Shown here one piece after another: positions 54,571-64,000 of a stretch of DNA of 64,000 nucleotides. Made by a program: the position numbers and the translations under genes. Positions within the stretch are counted from its first letter, which is position 1. Each line of letters opens with the position of its first letter. The notes below the pieces were generated by a model, which was not told the origin of the DNA, made no database searches, and saw only the letters and a list, made by a program, of their open reading frames with translations. The DNA is from Agelas oroides (Eukaryota > Porifera > Demospongiae > Agelasida > Agelasidae), in assembly GCA_949130485.1 (NCBI GenBank), contig OX422194.1, forward strand, positions 5,654,699 through 5,718,698, in the 5' to 3' direction.

Positions 54571-56310
54571 AATAGCAGGTTTTGATGTTCCATTCTAATA
54601 GCAGGTTTTGATGTTCCACTCTAATAGCAGGTTTTTGATGTTCCACTCTAATAGCAGGTTTTTGATGTTCCACTCTAATAGCAGGTTTTGATGTTCCACT
54701 CTAATAGCAGGTTTTGATGTTCCACTCTAATAGCAGGTTTTGATGTTCCACTCTAATAGCAGGTTTTTGATGTTCCACTCTAATAGCAGGTTTTGATGTT
54801 CCACTCTAATAGCAGGTTTTGATGTTCCACTCTAATAGCAGGTTTTTGATGTTCCACTCTAATAGCAGGTTTTTGATGTTCCACTCTAATAGCAGGTTTT
54901 TGATGTTCCACTCTAATAGCAGGTTTTTGATGTTCCACTCTAATAGCAGGTTTTTGATGTTCCACTCTAATAGCAGGTTTTTGATGTTCCACTCTAATAG
55001 CAGGTTTTTGATGTTCCACTCTAATAGCAGGTTTTTGATGTTCCACTCTAATAGCAGGTTTTTGATGTTCCACTCTAATAGCAGGTTTTTGATGTTCCAC
55101 TCTAATAGCAGGTTTTTGATGTTCCACTCTAATAGCAGGTTTTTGATGTTCCACTCTAATAGCAGGTTTTTGATGTTCCACTCTAATAGCAGGTTTTTGA
55201 TGTTCCACTCTAATAGCAGGTTTTTGATGTTCCACTCTAATAGCAGGTTTTTGATGTTCCACTCTAATAGCAGGTTTTTGATGTTCCACTCTAATAGCAG
55301 GTTTTTGATGTTCCACTCTAATAGCAGGTTTTTGATGTTCCACTCTAATAGCAGGTTTTTGATGTTCCACTCTAATAGCAGGTTTTTGATGTTCCACTCT
55401 AATAGCAGGTTTTTGATGTTCCACTCTAATAGCAGGTTTTTGATGTTCCACTCTAATAGCAGGTTTTTGATGTTCCACTCTAATAGCAGGTTTTTGATGT
55501 TCCACTCTAATAGCAGGTTTTTGATGTTCCACTCTAATAGCAGGTTTTTGATGTTCCACTCTAATAGCAGGTTTTTGATGTTCCACTCTAATAGCAGGTT
55601 TTTGATGTTCCACTCTAATAGCAGGTTTTTGATGTTCCACTCTAATAGCAGGTTTTTGATGTTCCACTCTAATAGCAGGTTTTTGATGTTCCACTCTAAT
55701 AGCAGGTTTTTGATGTTCCACTCTAATAGCAGGTTTTTGATGTTCCACTCTAATAGCAGGTTTTTGATGTTCCACTCTAATAGCAGGTTTTTGATGTTCC
55801 ACTCTAATAGCAGGTTTTTGATGTTCCACTCTAATAGCAGGTTTTTGATGTTCCACTCTAATAGCAGGTTTTTGATGTTCCACTCTAATAGCAGGTTTTT
55901 GATGTTCCACTCTAATAGCAGGTTTTTGATGTTCCACTCTAATAGCAGGTTTTTGATGTTCCACTCTAATAGCAGGTTTTTGATGTTCCACTCTAATAGC
56001 AGGTTTTTGATGTTCCACTCTAATAGCAGGTTTTTGATGTTCCACTCTAATAGCAGGTTTTTGATGTTCCACTCTAATAGCAGGTTTTTGATGTTCCACT
56101 CTAATAGCAGGTTTTTGATGTTCCACTCTAATAGCAGGTTTTTGATGTTCCACTCTAATAGCAGGTTTTTGATGTTCCACTCTAATAGCAGGTTTTTGAT
56201 GTTCCACTCTAATAGCAGGTTTTTGATGTTCCACTCTAATAGCAGGTTTTTGATGTTCCACTCTAATAGCAGGTTTTTGATGTTCCACTCTAATAGCAGG
56301 TTTTTGATGT
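54571..56310. repeat. 27-bp minisatellite, about 64 copies
   Basis: Unit GCAGGTTTTTGATGTTCCAC plus TCTAATA. The first copies are irregular (26-bp units with four T, and CATTCT for CACTCT). From about 54840 on there are about 55 copies with no visible mismatch. Because 27 is divisible by three, the array is open in several frames on both strands (for example MFHSNSRFL repeated), which is an artefact. It lies within or just after the 3' part of gene B. Confidence 0.97.
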
Positions 56311-56367
56311 GATTTGATTTCATAGTGCCAAGTAACTATTTTTTATAAACTTTAGAATTACTGACAG

Positions 56368-56486
56368 AGACTCCTAGCTATGCCATACCCCTGCAGCGGA
56401 ATGCATGTACAGATGTGAGCACCAGAATTGACGATGCTATATTTTATGTGGTCCCTAGCTTCAGCTGTGCATGCTTTGGCTACTGA
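56368..56486 (+). CDS. Gene B: possible last exon, tyrosine-motif tail
   Basis: After TACTGACAG (or the in-frame upstream TTTAG at 56355) a phase-1 reading gives ETPSYAIPLQRNACTDVSTR then DDAIFYVVPSFS, ending at TGA 56484-56486. Two YxxP motifs (YAIP and YVVP) resemble the YDIP motif in the tail of gene A. That similarity and the phase are the only evidence. No transmembrane exon precedes it, so it may be an orphan tail, or the membrane exon may be lost or unrecognised. Confidence 0.4.
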
Positions 56487-57651
56487 GGTACAACCATCAG
56501 GCAACAACCAGCCTTTACAATACAGGTATACAATATGGTTAGGCTCACACCAGGCAGTGAAACACTAATCCATCAGGAGAGAAGTCATGTTGAGTAGTTT
56601 CTCTTAGTAATACTCTAAATGCGATTTGGTAGCAGCTATTTTGTCAATAGATGACTTGAAGTGAGTAACAGGCAAGTGGAAAAACCAAGAGTCACACAGT
56701 GGCTTTAGGTGTGGTAACTACAGCCAAGGGTCCTGGATTGTTCAATTCCTAGTGAATGCTGGCTTTTACTTTGATTCTTATCATTTACCTCATACCATCA
56801 AAAAATGTGTTTGTTTTCCAAGCAAGATGGCCTTAGGTGTGCTCTGCCACATAGCTACCAAGGGCAGTCTACATCCATGCACGTGTGCCACTTCATATGA
56901 TGCACGTGTCATGCCTGCACATGAGTGTGGTTGAGAAATTTGTCCATTAATCTTTTAGTGGCTTCTCAGTTGGCTCCTGCATAAATGAAGGCACATTCTT
57001 CATGTACCGTTCCTTACAATACATCGTCGTTACGTCACGTAGTGTTGTTGTTCTTACGTCGTGAACGTCGTACTGTTAACGTCCCAGGAGAGCAAGACAA
57101 AGGGGTCATTCCATGTCAAATCAACACAAAAAATACCTGACCCTCACGGATTTGGATGAAACTTGGTTCTTACATAGTGTCTGTTGAGACATTAACCCAC
57201 ACAGTCAGTTTCAGCGTTATATGGCTTCAGAGTTAGAGCCAGCCAAAAAGTCAATTTTTTACCAAATTTTGGCTTACCCTTTGTACTTAATCAACCATAA
57301 CTTTAAGCATGATTAACTTTATGACCTACAATTTGCACCACTTGTAGCTCATAAGATTCCCTTTCATTTGGTATAAGTATATCTCGGGTCAAGGGTCACC
57401 ACTAGTGTACTTTGACCTTTGCTCTCTCAAAAACGGACGTTTTGATTTGAATCAATTTTTTACTAAATGTTCTTTGGGGCCTTCTCTTTAAGTGCAGTAA
57501 AATTGGTTTTGGGACTGCCATGGGATTCAGAGATACTTGACAGAATGTAATGGCAGTTAGGGGAGATACGCAAGTAATCGACCGTATACTTACCCGATAG
57601 GGGTGCATTTTGATCAGTATGACCCTCATAAACATGACATGACAAGTAGAC
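56487..57651. other. Gene B 3' flank, no gene seen
   Basis: Around 57107 the sequence GGGTCATTCCATGTCAAATC begins a region to about 57550 with repeat-like character, possibly the end of an old DNA transposon. No coding frame is recognised. Confidence 0.35.
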
Positions 57652-58867
57652 ATAATTATGTGGCTAATGGATGATGACCAAGTGGTAGTTGCCATGGTTA
57701 CAAGGTAATTTATTGCGATTTCCCTCTAGTATGCAGCTCAATGCTACAGGTAGGAGGTAAACCTAGTACCCAGTCATATTCCTGCAGCATATTTACACAC
57801 CACAATGGTGGATGTGTGACCACACCAACAAGTGAATTCCTTTAGTATATGTTATCACAACTCCATGAGCATAGGTAGTGCTTCCTAGGCCTTTGTTGCC
57901 TTCAGTTTCTAGGTTCTTACACACTATGCAAAACATGAAGTATGGTCATAAGTATGCTGTGACATCAGGTGGGCAGAGGATATACACACACTTAGGGTGG
58001 TACCCATCTATAATAACATTTTTGGTATATATCTATCCCTAACAAAGCAGTATTGATACTATCTTCGTTGTGAATGCTCTTGCGTCCAGCCCATGGATGG
58101 ATGCTAGAAGAAAGGACCTTAAGATCCTTCATTAGGCACCACCTCCCATGTGTCTAGCTATCTTCTGTGTGCCTGATGTGTCATTCATCTGACTAGATTT
58201 TCCAGGCCATTTGTGTTCTATTTGCATACTGCATGCAATCAAAGAAGGTGGTGAAGGCAATGGTAGCATGTGCACTTACCTCATAAGAGCACTCATTATA
58301 TGCAATGAAGTCCCATCACCTCTAAATAAAGAGCTTGAGCAAAAAATAGTGGGCAAGCAACCATTTTTCTAGAAATCTTAACTCTTGTTCACATCGAACA
58401 GGTTAGTGTGCCCTGAGTACAAGGCTAACAGTTAGTGCATGCACCTGTCATGCAGTTGCCATCTTGCCCATTCTGCCCTCAGATGAACTCAGTGTCCATG
58501 CAATTTGTTAAGTGCCTTACCCATGACACAGCTTTCTGTCACTAGTATGGACCTTCCTACTGCAGTCTTGATACAACATTATGACATAATCACACACTGA
58601 GGCACTCCAATATAAATTGATCTACCAACTTAATTTTAGAATATTGCAGCTGTGTACCAAGGAGCTAATTTTAATACCATAAAATTTTCCTGCACTAGGG
58701 TAAAGTAGTCATTGTGGGAAGAACCTAAGTAAACTCTAACATGAAAATTTACTGTCACTTCTGCATGTTGAACAGCATTCAGTTGTTTGCTAGAGATTAA
58801 CTACAATAAATTACCTTGTAACCATGGCAACTACCACTTGGTCATCATCCATTAGCCACATAATTAT
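57652..58867. repeat. Large inverted repeat, 64-bp perfect arms
   Basis: 57652-57715 and 58804-58867 are exact inverted copies, containing ATGATGACCAAGTGGTAGTT on the left strand. The 1.1 kb between has no gene or transposase signal. The right arm stops exactly where the Ty3/gypsy LTR begins. Confidence 0.85.
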
Positions 58868-59097
58868 TGTACTGTTTCCAGTGAGTTCGTCCGAGCGTAG
58901 CGAGAAGCTGGCTCGCGGAGATGGACTTTCACCAGCATAAATTTAATGGAGACTCAATACATGATATAAATCATGGCTTTTTATACACACACAGAGGTCA
59001 GACAGAAATATGCCAGGTGCATATGATGAGACAATGATTGGCGCCATGAAACAGGTAAAACAGCACAAACAATTAAAGACAATGGAATTCTGTTACA
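58868..59097 (-). mobile_element. 3' LTR of the Ty3/gypsy element
   Basis: 230-bp LTR, in element orientation starting TGTAACAGAATTCC and ending CAGTACA (TG...CA ends). It holds a TATAAAAAG promoter-like motif. Immediately inward is a polypurine tract, TTTAAGGGGAGGAGAG, that would prime plus-strand DNA. The partner LTR lies beyond the right edge, so an age from LTR divergence cannot be given. Confidence 0.8.
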
Positions 59098-59157
59098 CTC
59101 TCCTCCCCTTAAATACCACATAGGGGGGTCTAAACAGATATCATGGAAATGTCTGGA

Positions 59158-62100
59158 TCAAGTTCCATATCGGACAGGTGGATGTCTACTTCGATCACTC
59201 CGTTTGAGTGGTTTGATTGGAAGTTCATTGGAAGTAGTCGGAGTTTCGGCAGGTGAGGCACTTTGTTCTCGCTCGGGTGTATTGGAAGTAACTGTTGGAG
59301 TTTCAGAGTTTGTCATTCCAACAGGTGAGGTGCTTTGCTCTTGTTCAGGTGCATGGTACCATGTAGGAGCATTTATACCACTGTAGCGCCACAGTCGATT
59401 TCTGTGCACAACTTTTGGTTTAGCTTTTGGTCCCAATTGAATTCTGTAAACCAAATCATTGATTCGTTTGGTGACGATATAGGGACCTTGCCATGGGCGT
59501 TGCAACTTTGGAGTTAGGCCTTTCTTTCTCTGGGGATTGTGTAGCCACACAGCTTCTCCAGCTTCTAATGGCTGATATTCTAGCAGTGAGTCATATCGCT
59601 GTTTCATTCTATTTGACATGAGTTGCATGTGTCCACGAGCAAACTCATGAACTCTCTCAAGTTGTTCCTGCAATGTACTTGCATAGTTCGTTGCAGTCTG
59701 AGGTGGCTCGTCTTCAGGCCTGCCAAACATTAGGTCTATTGGCATTTTCAGCTCTCTTCCCAGCATCATTCTTGCAGGTGAACAACTAGTTGTGTCATGA
59801 GAGGCTGAACGATACGCCATTAGAAGGAAGGGAATGTGTTCATCCCAATCCTTTTGGTTGTGATCAGCAAACTTCAACAGTTGTGCTTCCAATGTCCGGT
59901 TGAAACGTTCAACCATACCGTCTGATTGTGGGTGGTATGGAGTGGTTCTTGTCTTTTTAATGCCCAGCAGCCGACACATTTCAGAAAATAATTGTGACTC
60001 AAAGTTTCGACCTTGGTCAGAATGTATTAGCAGGGGCACACCAAACCGACATACGAACTCTCTCACAAGTAGCTCAGCTACTGTGGTGGCTTCCTGATTG
60101 GGCATTGGATATGCTTCGACCCACTTGGTGAAGTAATCTGCGACAATCAGAATGTACTTGTTTCCGGTTTCTGTAATTGGCAGTGGTCCCAGCACATCTA
60201 TGGCAATGCGCTCCATAGGCGAGCCAACATTGTACTTCGCCATTGGTGCTTTGATCTTTTTCTGTGGTCCTCGTTTTTGAGCACAAAGATCACAATTGCG
60301 GCACCATTCTCGGACATCTTGTTGGCACTGGACCCAGTAGAATCTTTCCCTGACACGACTCAGGGTCTTGGCAACTCCCAAGTGTCCAGCCGTTTGGGTA
60401 TTGTGTAGCTGTTGTAAAACTTCAGACCTTAGTGATTTGGGAAGTATCAGCTGCTTGACAATGGCATCCCCAGATGGAGTCTCCCAGAGGCGATACAACA
60501 CACCATTATAAAGTCGGAGACTCTGCCACTGAGCACAGTAGACTTTGGTGTTGTCACTGTGTGGAGCAATCTCCTCCCATGGAGGTCTGTGACTGCTTCT
60601 CTCCAACCACTCTAGCACAGGCTTGACATCTTGATCGTTTAGTTGTGCCTGTCTTAGCTCTTCAGGAGACCGGTTACCAGCAGCACCAGTCAGCAGATTG
60701 AGTGCAGCAACATAAATCTGAGAGCTGGCACATGCATCTCGAGACTTGGCTGGAGCTTGAGGTTCCTCCTGTGACTCTGCTTTGTCACAGTGGTCAGATA
60801 ACACCTGGGTAGTGGTATATCGAGTCTGGGTGGCACCTGGCTCCGTAGACATCTTCAAGTCTTCCTGTGAATCCAATCTTTCACAGTGCTTACAGGTGTC
60901 TCCCCAACATGGTCGTCTTGATAGGGCATCTGCATTACCATGTCTAGCCCCCGGTCGGTGTTCAATGGTGAAGTTGTACTGCTGAAGGCTTTCAATCCAC
61001 CTGGCAATCTGGCCCTCTGGGTGGCGGAAATTCAGCAGCCAACGGAGAGCTGAGTGGTCGGTACGAATTAGAAACGTTCTCCCATAGAGATAAGCATGAA
61101 AATGCTTAATGGCTTTCACTACTGCTAACAGCTCTCGCCGAGTGACACAGTAACGGCGTTCTTGTGTACTCAATGGACGACTGAAGTAGGCGATCACTCT
61201 CTCCTCTTCTTCTGGAACGTTCTGAGACAGCACACCTCCGATGCCAGTTGCACTTGCATCTGTATCAAGTATGAATAAAGTGGCTGGATCAGGGTAGACC
61301 AAGACAGGAGCCTCTGTCAGAGCCTGCTTCAGCCTTGTGAAAGCATCTTCTGCTTCTGGAGTCCATGAAAATGGAGAAGTAGTGGCACACTGATTTAGAG
61401 GATGTGCAATTTCAGCAAATGCAGGGACGAAGCGACGGTAGTATGAACAAAGTCCCAGAAAGCTTTTGACTTCTGTGACTGTAGCAGGTCTTGGCCAGGT
61501 TTTGACAACTTCAATTTTTCCGGGATCCGGAGAAATTCCTTGTTCACTCACCACATGCCCCAAATATTTGACTCTTCTCTGAAACAGGATGCATTTCGCT
61601 GGTGAGAGTTTCAGCTTTGCTTTTCTCAACCGCTCAAACACTTGGCACAGGTTTGCAATTTGTTGGGAGAAGGAGTGTCCTGGCACAATGATGTCATCCA
61701 AGTAGACTAGGGCCACGGATATGGGCAGACCGAAAAGTACCTGCTCCATCAATCTCTCAAATGTTGCTGGGGCGTTGCAGAGCCCAAATGGCATGACTTT
61801 AAATTGCCACAACCCACTTCCAGTTGAGAAAGCTGTCTTCTCTTTAGCAGAGTCATCCAACGGGACTTGCCAATAGCCACTCTTGAGATCCAGTGTAGAA
61901 AAGAATTTTGCTCCGGAGAGTGCTTCAATGGTGTCATCTATGCGTGGCAATGGGTAAGAATCCTTGTGAGTGACGTCGTTGAGTTTGCGGTAGTCCACGC
62001 AAAATCTGGTACTCCCATCTTTCTTGTTCACTAATACGATAGGTGATGACCAGGGACTGGCGGATGGCTCAATTACATCCAGTTCTCTCATTTCCTGAAC

Positions 62101-62928
62101 AGATCTTTCAGCTTCCTCTCTTTTTGCCAGGGGAAGTCTCCTTAATGGCTGCCGAATAGGTGGTGCTTCCCCAGTGTGGATTTGGTGCTTTATGAGGTCA
62201 GTGCATCCAAGGTCATGTGGACCTGCAGAAAAGATATCTGAGTATTCATTCAACAGTTTGTGTACTTCTTGACACTCAGTCTCTTCCAGTGCAGCGACAG
62301 AACGTTCATACAGTTCCTTCAAATGAGGGGGAAGCTGCATCAAGATCTTGGCATTCTGAGTGCACCCAGTCAACATCCCTTTCTCAATATCTGCCCTCGA
62401 AGCAAGGACGGAGTGGATGGTTTCACAGCGAGCCAGCTCTGTGCCCTTGTTGATCACCTGCTGCTGGTTAGAGAGATTCATCACCCTCAGAGGCACCTCC
62501 TTTCTCTGAAGATCAACCAATGTTCTTGCAACCAGAAGGCTTTCAAACGAGCATGTTGGTTGTTCCAATAATCCCCAACGATAGTCAACTTGGGCTCCAT
62601 CCACTCTCACTGGAACCACTGTTTCTGCAAGAGGGGGTAGACACACACCTTCTGTCAACACAGCCTTGTAGCAATTAGGCTCCTTACTGGCTTTCATCTT
62701 CTTCAGAGGAATTTCCTCTTCTCCAACAATCAGCGATCCATCTTTGAGGTTCACCTGACAACTGTGGGTCTGTAGAAAGTCAAGTCCAAGGATGCATTCA
62801 TCATGAATGTCTGCAACCCAGAGTTCTTGAGGTAACACCAGAGACCCAATGCCCAGCTGCAACTGGCCTCTTCCGTGAATGGGAGCATGCTCTCCAGTCA
62901 GTTCATAGACAGCTATCAACAGGCTCAA
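59158..62928 (-). CDS. Ty3/gypsy pol polyprotein
   Basis: Long open frame of 1256 residues. In order: end of the aspartic protease (ECILGLDFL); reverse transcriptase with VLVNKKDGSTRFCVDYRKLN and VALVYLDDIIVPG; RNase H with FILDTDASATGIGGVLSQ; integrase with an HHCC zinc-binding region (HNTQTAGHLGVAK and CRNCDLCAQK) and catalytic segments DVLGPLPITETGNKYILIVA, HSDQGRNFES and YHPQSDGMVERFNRTL; a C-terminal GPY-type segment (PWQGPYIVTKRINDLVYRIQ). No chromodomain is evident. This layout (RT-RH-IN) places it in Ty3/gypsy. Confidence 0.92.
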   Translation of the reverse strand: MSLLIAVYELTGEHAPIHGRGQLQLGIGSLVLPQELWVADIHDECILGLDFLQTHSCQVNLKDGSLIVGEEEIPLKKMKASKEPNCYKAVLTEGVCLPPLAETVVPVRVDGAQVDYRWGLLEQPTCSFESLLVARTLVDLQRKEVPLRVMNLSNQQQVINKGTELARCETIHSVLASRADIEKGMLTGCTQNAKILMQLPPHLKELYERSVAALEETECQEVHKLLNEYSDIFSAGPHDLGCTDLIKHQIHTGEAPPIRQPLRRLPLAKREEAERSVQEMRELDVIEPSASPWSSPIVLVNKKDGSTRFCVDYRKLNDVTHKDSYPLPRIDDTIEALSGAKFFSTLDLKSGYWQVPLDDSAKEKTAFSTGSGLWQFKVMPFGLCNAPATFERLMEQVLFGLPISVALVYLDDIIVPGHSFSQQIANLCQVFERLRKAKLKLSPAKCILFQRRVKYLGHVVSEQGISPDPGKIEVVKTWPRPATVTEVKSFLGLCSYYRRFVPAFAEIAHPLNQCATTSPFSWTPEAEDAFTRLKQALTEAPVLVYPDPATLFILDTDASATGIGGVLSQNVPEEEERVIAYFSRPLSTQERRYCVTRRELLAVVKAIKHFHAYLYGRTFLIRTDHSALRWLLNFRHPEGQIARWIESLQQYNFTIEHRPGARHGNADALSRRPCWGDTCKHCERLDSQEDLKMSTEPGATQTRYTTTQVLSDHCDKAESQEEPQAPAKSRDACASSQIYVAALNLLTGAAGNRSPEELRQAQLNDQDVKPVLEWLERSSHRPPWEEIAPHSDNTKVYCAQWQSLRLYNGVLYRLWETPSGDAIVKQLILPKSLRSEVLQQLHNTQTAGHLGVAKTLSRVRERFYWVQCQQDVREWCRNCDLCAQKRGPQKKIKAPMAKYNVGSPMERIAIDVLGPLPITETGNKYILIVADYFTKWVEAYPMPNQEATTVAELLVREFVCRFGVPLLIHSDQGRNFESQLFSEMCRLLGIKKTRTTPYHPQSDGMVERFNRTLEAQLLKFADHNQKDWDEHIPFLLMAYRSASHDTTSCSPARMMLGRELKMPIDLMFGRPEDEPPQTATNYASTLQEQLERVHEFARGHMQLMSNRMKQRYDSLLEYQPLEAGEAVWLHNPQRKKGLTPKLQRPWQGPYIVTKRINDLVYRIQLGPKAKPKVVHRNRLWRYSGINAPTWYHAPEQEQSTSPVGMTNSETPTVTSNTPEREQSASPAETPTTSNELPIKPLKRSDRSRHPPVRYGT

Positions 62929-63129
62929 TCAGCTTCTGGCTTGCTGCACCCAGGACATCAGGTCTGACAATAGAAATGTTGCTGCCCGTGTCCACGGTGA
63001 TTTCACAGGTCCTCCCATTGACAGTACCTGAAACAGTGAGATTATCAGCAACAGCATAAATAGAGCCAGTTTTAAAAATGTTTTTAGGGGCTTTAAAATT
63101 ACTAGCCGAGCTTTGCCCCGCAAGCTCGG

Positions 63130-64000
63130 CTACTGCTCGTTTCCCGACTGGGAAACCTCAGTCTCAGCAGGATGACTCCTCCGCTTAGGACACTCTCGCC
63201 TCTGGTGGCCCCTCTCCTTGCACTCCCAGCAGACCAAGTTACTCCTGTCAGACTGGTTCCTCTCCTTCCTGGGCGGGGGGAACTGCCGTGGCCTGCTCGG
63301 TCCTTTGGTGACTTGTCGGAGAGCATCCACCAACTGCTGCAGAACATCACCAGTCTGCTCCTTGGCCCCCTGGTTAGTCATCCTACACTGTACAGGGTGT
63401 TTCTCTTCCAGCTGAGCCTCCCGCACAAACCTGGCCTTCTGTTTGCTCGCCAATTGATAGGATTCTAGCTCTAGAGCTGTCCCAAGAGCATCCCTCAGTG
63501 TGGCAGGCTTGTTCTGGCGAATGCGGAGTCGCATATCTTCATCCGGTAGAGCGTCTACAAACTGGTCTTTTGCCAGCACCTCCACCATAGATTCAGCTGC
63601 CTCAGGATAGGCCAGACGCACGAGATGCTCAACATCCTCTGCGAGCTCTGCAAGACTCTCATCTCTGCGACGGGTTCTAGCTTTCAACCGCATCCGATTG
63701 AGTTCTGTCTGGTGTGACAACCCAAAACGAGTGTCCAGGGCAGTAGTCAAGGCTTCATAACTTCCGCGCTGTTCAGGGGGTAGGTTAGTCAGCACTGTTG
63801 CAGCTGGCCCCCTCAGGCTGATGGCCAGATAAGCTGCTTTTTCTGCGTCACTCCATCTGTTCATCATCGCCAACAGCTCAAACTGTGTCCGGTAGGCATC
63901 CCAGGCAAGTTTTCCATCAAACGGAGCAGGTCGCTGCTGCTGGCCGACAGGGGTAGCAGCAGCTCCTCCTCCTCGGGTTTCCGCATCTCCGTAGGGCCCG
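63130..64000 (-). CDS. Ty3/gypsy gag, partial
   Basis: Open frame entering from the right edge. It contains a capsid-like region with WSDAEKAAYLAISLRGPAAT and LDTRFGLSHQTELNRMRLKA, and near its end a single CCHC zinc knuckle, CWECKERGHQRREC, typical of nucleocapsid. The protease part lies between this frame and pol; families of this kind use read-through or frame change to link gag and pol. Confidence 0.85.
   Translation of the reverse strand, partial: GPYGDAETRGGGAAATPVGQQQRPAPFDGKLAWDAYRTQFELLAMMNRWSDAEKAAYLAISLRGPAATVLTNLPPEQRGSYEALTTALDTRFGLSHQTELNRMRLKARTRRRDESLAELAEDVEHLVRLAYPEAAESMVEVLAKDQFVDALPDEDMRLRIRQNKPATLRDALGTALELESYQLASKQKARFVREAQLEEKHPVQCRMTNQGAKEQTGDVLQQLVDALRQVTKGPSRPRQFPPPRKERNQSDRSNLVCWECKERGHQRRECPKRRSHPAETEVSQSGNEQ

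Larger units (their letters stand above)
21766..56486 (+). other. Gene B model: secreted or membrane Ig/FN3 receptor-like gene
   Basis: Ten well-supported exons, plus two less certain ones, assembled by splice sites, phase and domain content: signal peptide (21766-21838), Ig (25394-25690), Ig (28094-28450), Ig (30024-30389), FN3 (32679-32999), FN3 (41120-41410), FN3 (44726-45016), FN3 (45118-45405), FN3 (52337-52624), split FN3 (52704-52907 and 53786-53878) and a possible tail (56368-56486). Every junction is phase 1, so any exon could be skipped without a frameshift. Introns are inflated by transposons, LINEs, intron duplications and a minisatellite. Architecture and orientation match gene A, suggesting a tandem gene family of surface receptors. 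No transmembrane exon was found. Confidence 0.7.
58868..64000 (-). mobile_element. Ty3/gypsy LTR retrotransposon, partial at window edge
   Basis: Minus-strand element reading from the right edge leftward: gag (63130-64000, continuing outside), protease region, then reverse transcriptase, RNase H and integrase (59158-62928), polypurine tract and 3' LTR. The visible part looks almost whole, with at most one or two breaks, which points to recent insertion. The 5' LTR and primer-binding site are out of view. It is inserted at the end of the 57652-58867 inverted repeat. Confidence 0.9.

Noticed and set aside
54571-56310. CRISPR array from 27-bp units
   Set aside because: There are no spacers between units; it is a head-to-tail minisatellite.
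54780-56323. Open frames of about 500 residues on both strands with 9-residue repeats
   Set aside because: They are created by the 27-bp minisatellite; several frames on both strands are equally open and no gene context supports translation.
57107-57550. Conserved-looking block GGGTCATTCCATGTCAAATC as a regulatory element
   Set aside because: It seems more likely to be an old transposon end; no inverted partner was found, so it is only noted.
59204-63468. Plus-strand ORFs over the Ty3/gypsy element
   Set aside because: They are antisense shadows of gag and pol.

Overview
The window looks like nuclear DNA of an early-branching marine metazoan, most likely a sponge. That assignment is an inference. 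It rests on multi-exon genes with Ig and fibronectin type III (FN3) domains, one domain per exon, almost all bounded by phase-1 introns, together with very dense small DNA transposons, LINEs, a DIRS-like fossil and a Ty3/gypsy element. No rRNA or tRNA gene was recognised, and there is no sign of bacterial gene organisation apart from one small patch.

Host genes: two plus-strand receptor-like genes form the backbone. Gene A (start outside the window; last exons at 296-670, 738-870 and 9737-9950) encodes an FN3 domain, a Thr/Ser-rich stalk, one transmembrane helix and a cytoplasmic tail with three tyrosine motifs. The splice phases fit exactly across an 8.9-kb intron. Gene B (21766 to about 56486) encodes a signal peptide, three Ig domains, five single-exon FN3 domains, one FN3 domain split over two exons, and possibly a tyrosine-motif tail exon. 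No transmembrane exon was found for gene B. The two genes look like members of one tandem family of putative cell-surface signalling or adhesion receptors.

Layout: 1-10 kb is gene A, with a satellite of 3.7 near-identical 2258-bp units inside its last intron. 10-21.7 kb is intergenic and repeat-rich: nonautonomous DNA transposons, a small patch resembling bacterial prfA and dnaB fragments (14.48-14.78 kb), a 1.5-kb terminal-inverted-repeat element and a decayed DIRS-like element (about 18.0-20.7 kb, minus). 21.7-56.5 kb is gene B, whose introns hold a nearly full-length CR1/L2-like LINE (33.3-37.3 kb), a truncated LINE (50.16-50.98 kb), duplicated intron segments, nested transposons and a 27-bp minisatellite (54.57-56.31 kb). 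56.5-58.9 kb has no gene and contains a large inverted repeat. 58.87 kb to the right edge is a Ty3/gypsy retrotransposon on the minus strand, running out of the window.

The most notable new signals are: very small transposons (46-150 bp) sharing TAGCCTCGTTCCCAGGC- or TAGTCTC-type ends and flanked by exact 9-bp target duplications; the satellite with built-in hairpin arrays; the bacterial-like patch; and the modular receptor pair with YxxP-bearing tails.
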